NCBI GenBank assembly: GCA_027459625.1
Contig: DAIDHP010000030.1
Span: forward strand, 1-47,599
DNA from: Chthonomonadales bacterium
Lineage (GTDB): Bacteria; Armatimonadota; Chthonomonadetes; Chthonomonadales; CAJBBX01
Direction: 5' to 3'
Length of the DNA stretch: 47,599 nucleotides
Shown: one piece after another, positions 46,626 to 47,599 of the stretch
Layout: every line of letters starts with the position of its first letter
How positions within the stretch are numbered: the first letter of the stretch is position 1
Notes under the pieces: generated by a model
Seen by the model: the letters and a program-made list of their open reading frames with translations, nothing else
What the model was told of the DNA's origin: nothing
Databases searched by the model: none
Program-made: the position numbers and the translations under genes

Positions 46626-47135
46626 ATGACCAACCACGTTCGAAATGAGATGATTTGTTATTTTAGAACGGATACCTTCTTGATCAATAACACACTGAAG
46701 GTGTATGGCTTCACTTGCGACATAGCCGAGGAGGAATCAGTTTCCGAGGAGCGGGAGATAATTGTTCGATTGGCTGCGCTCCTGCACGACATCGGCGTAC
46801 CGGAAGCGGTGAGAAAGCATCAATCCGCCGCCGGAAATTACCAGGAACTGGAGGGACCGAGTGTCGCAAAACAAATATTGGGGGAGAGATATCCGAAGGA
46901 TACCATCGAAAGAGTCCTTTATCTGGTAGGCAACCACCACAGTTATTCAAAGATTCACGGGATGGATTTTCAGATATTGGTAGAAGCTGATTTTCTTGTT
47001 AACCTAGATGAGGCGAAATCCACTTGGGATGAAGCGCAAAGGGTTGGCGAAAGATATTTTAAAACGCATACTGGCGGAAATCTATTGAGATGGATGTATG
47101 ACGGGAGGGATGCCCAGGACTTCACGAGGGAATAG
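46626..47135 (+). CDS. HD-domain phosphohydrolase-like protein with a replaced ligand
   Basis: The 169-residue protein belongs to a known HD-domain family of short putative phosphohydrolases. It keeps LLHDIG (His54, Asp55), the GNHHSYSK motif and the metal aspartate region LVEADFLVNLDE, and ends with the usual LLRWMY. In relatives I recall, the first metal ligand lies in a segment of the form RIxHTLKVYGF; here the segment is INNTLKVYGF, with Asn22 where His is expected. This may reduce or change metal binding. Substrate is unknown. GAGAGAGA lies about 7 nt before the ATG. It is divergent from uvrA. Confidence 0.82.
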   Translation: MTNHVRNEMICYFRTDTFLINNTLKVYGFTCDIAEEESVSEEREIIVRLAALLHDIGVPEAVRKHQSAAGNYQELEGPSVAKQILGERYPKDTIERVLYLVGNHHSYSKIHGMDFQILVEADFLVNLDEAKSTWDEAQRVGERYFKTHTGGNLLRWMYDGRDAQDFTRE

Positions 47136-47186
47136 TCAACGACCATGTCTGAATCATGGCTATGATCCTTTAGGGAACCCTTGACA

Positions 47187-47405
47187 TTAAGTTTGAGGTT
47201 TGAGAATGGATGGCATCACGAGAGTGATAAGGACGGTTATGATGGCGAATATCAAAAAAGCGTAAAATGCGACCCGCAATGACATCCATCCCGCTTGATT
47301 GCCGTCAGGATAATGATGGCGATACTCCTCGTATGTGATCATATATGCGAAGATCGCTGCGAGTGAAGCGAATATCAATCCCAGAACGAGATAACCAACA
47401 TTCAT
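47187..47405 (-). CDS. small two-TM membrane protein
   Basis: The Met at 47405 is proposed as start, since AAGGA lies about 11 nt upstream and the protein then begins directly with a helix. The frame is open to 47465, but that extension is read through a run of nine to ten G/C, is glycine-rich and looks non-coding. The 72-residue protein has TM helices at about 5-25 (YLVLGLIFASLAAIFAYMI) and 45-68, joined by a polar loop (EEYRHHYPDGN). Function unknown. Confidence 0.6.
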   Translation of the reverse strand: MNVGYLVLGLIFASLAAIFAYMITYEEYRHHYPDGNQAGWMSLRVAFYAFLIFAIITVLITLVMPSILKPQT

Positions 47406-47526
47406 CTTATCCGCATCCTTACGCCATTGTATCCGAGTCCCCCCCCCGCCCATATGGTATACCATTTTAATTTTGAATGCAAAAAAACCATTCTTCCGGG
47501 AAATTGCGAATTTCGCATTTACTTAG

Positions 47527-47599
47527 AGGTAATTGCAAAATTCGGAAAATGAGGCGAATTGAGTTCATCTCACGCTTGATTGGATATCTTAAAAGCGAA
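47527..47599. repeat. 87-bp palindromic repeat, truncated by the window end
   Basis: The last 73 bases match the element at 35648-35734 read on the other strand, without gaps, at 58 of 73 positions, including the full left arm AGGTAATTGCAAAATTC and the start of the right arm (AAAAGCGAA). The missing 14 bases would be the rest of the right arm. A small palindrome (GCGAATTTCGC) lies just before it. Confidence 0.75.

Noticed and set aside
47406-47465. N-terminal extension of the small membrane protein
   Set aside because: It translates a long C/G homopolymer and lacks an SD; the internal Met gives a better start.

Overview
The window looks like a chromosome segment of a free-living, saprophytic, probably two-membrane bacterium of moderate G+C. 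Housekeeping genes are rpoN (sigma-54), glyS (beta subunit of a split glycyl-tRNA synthetase), uvrA and a tdh-kbl pair. Around them are many exported carbohydrate-active proteins: GH26, two GH5-like enzymes, a CE15-type esterase, a DUF1080 protein, GH130 and two large six-hairpin glycosidase-like proteins. This mix recalls Armatimonadota or neighbouring deep lineages; the assignment is inference from gene content only, since no rRNA or other phylogenetic marker was compared.

Layout. 1-1573: window edge, terminator-like hairpin and rpoN (minus strand). 1981-7075: a plus-strand run with a TPM-like membrane protein, a MurG-like glycosyltransferase, GH26 and a DapA-family aldolase (ATGA overlap). 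7080-9164: glyS, with no glyQ beside it. 9165-9677: intergenic with a decayed palindromic repeat. 9678-15116: a TolB-like propeller protein (plus), then an old-yellow-enzyme reductase and a secreted six-hairpin glycosidase (minus). 15202-26476: the unusual part, an array of six orphan Rhs C-terminal modules, all on the minus strand. 26586-33046: an ankyrin lipoprotein and two large GH5-like enzymes (minus). 33301-40183: CE15 esterase, DUF1080, GH130, tdh, kbl and a phosphodiester-glycosidase-family protein (plus). 40187-46433: a second six-hairpin protein and uvrA (minus). 46626-47405: an HD-domain protein and a small membrane protein. The window ends inside a copy of an 87-bp palindromic repeat that also occurs at 35648-35734 and, more diverged, at 9310-9397.

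The Rhs array. Six copies of the same Rhs core 3' end, each cut in at a different point of the core, are followed in five cases by a completely different C-terminal tip and then by an unrelated gene with a good ribosome-binding site. No full-length rhs parent gene is present. The copy furthest downstream has lost its tip and carries two nonsense codons, and the upstream core of module 5 is broken at three or more places. Three tips (modules 1, 2 and 5) share a helical domain with the pattern H-[DE]-x2-C ... C ... YC ... PxPx2-3C. The tips of modules 3, 4 and 5 are cysteine-rich with repeated CX3C motifs; one has 22 Cys in about 125 residues. The genes in the immunity position encode membrane-anchored or exported proteins (multi-TM, beta-propeller, LolA-like, single-TM with a beta domain, secreted), not the small cytosolic proteins usual for Rhs. 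Together this suggests a store of silent extracytoplasmic, disulfide-stabilised Rhs tips with membrane or periplasmic partners. That reading is inference; the repeated core and the shared motifs are visible in the sequence.

The carbohydrate genes suggest attack on mannan and glucuronoxylan-type plant polysaccharide outside the cytoplasm (GH26, GH5-like, CE15), with phosphorolysis of beta-mannosides inside the cell (GH130). No dedicated transporter or SusCD pair is present in the window.
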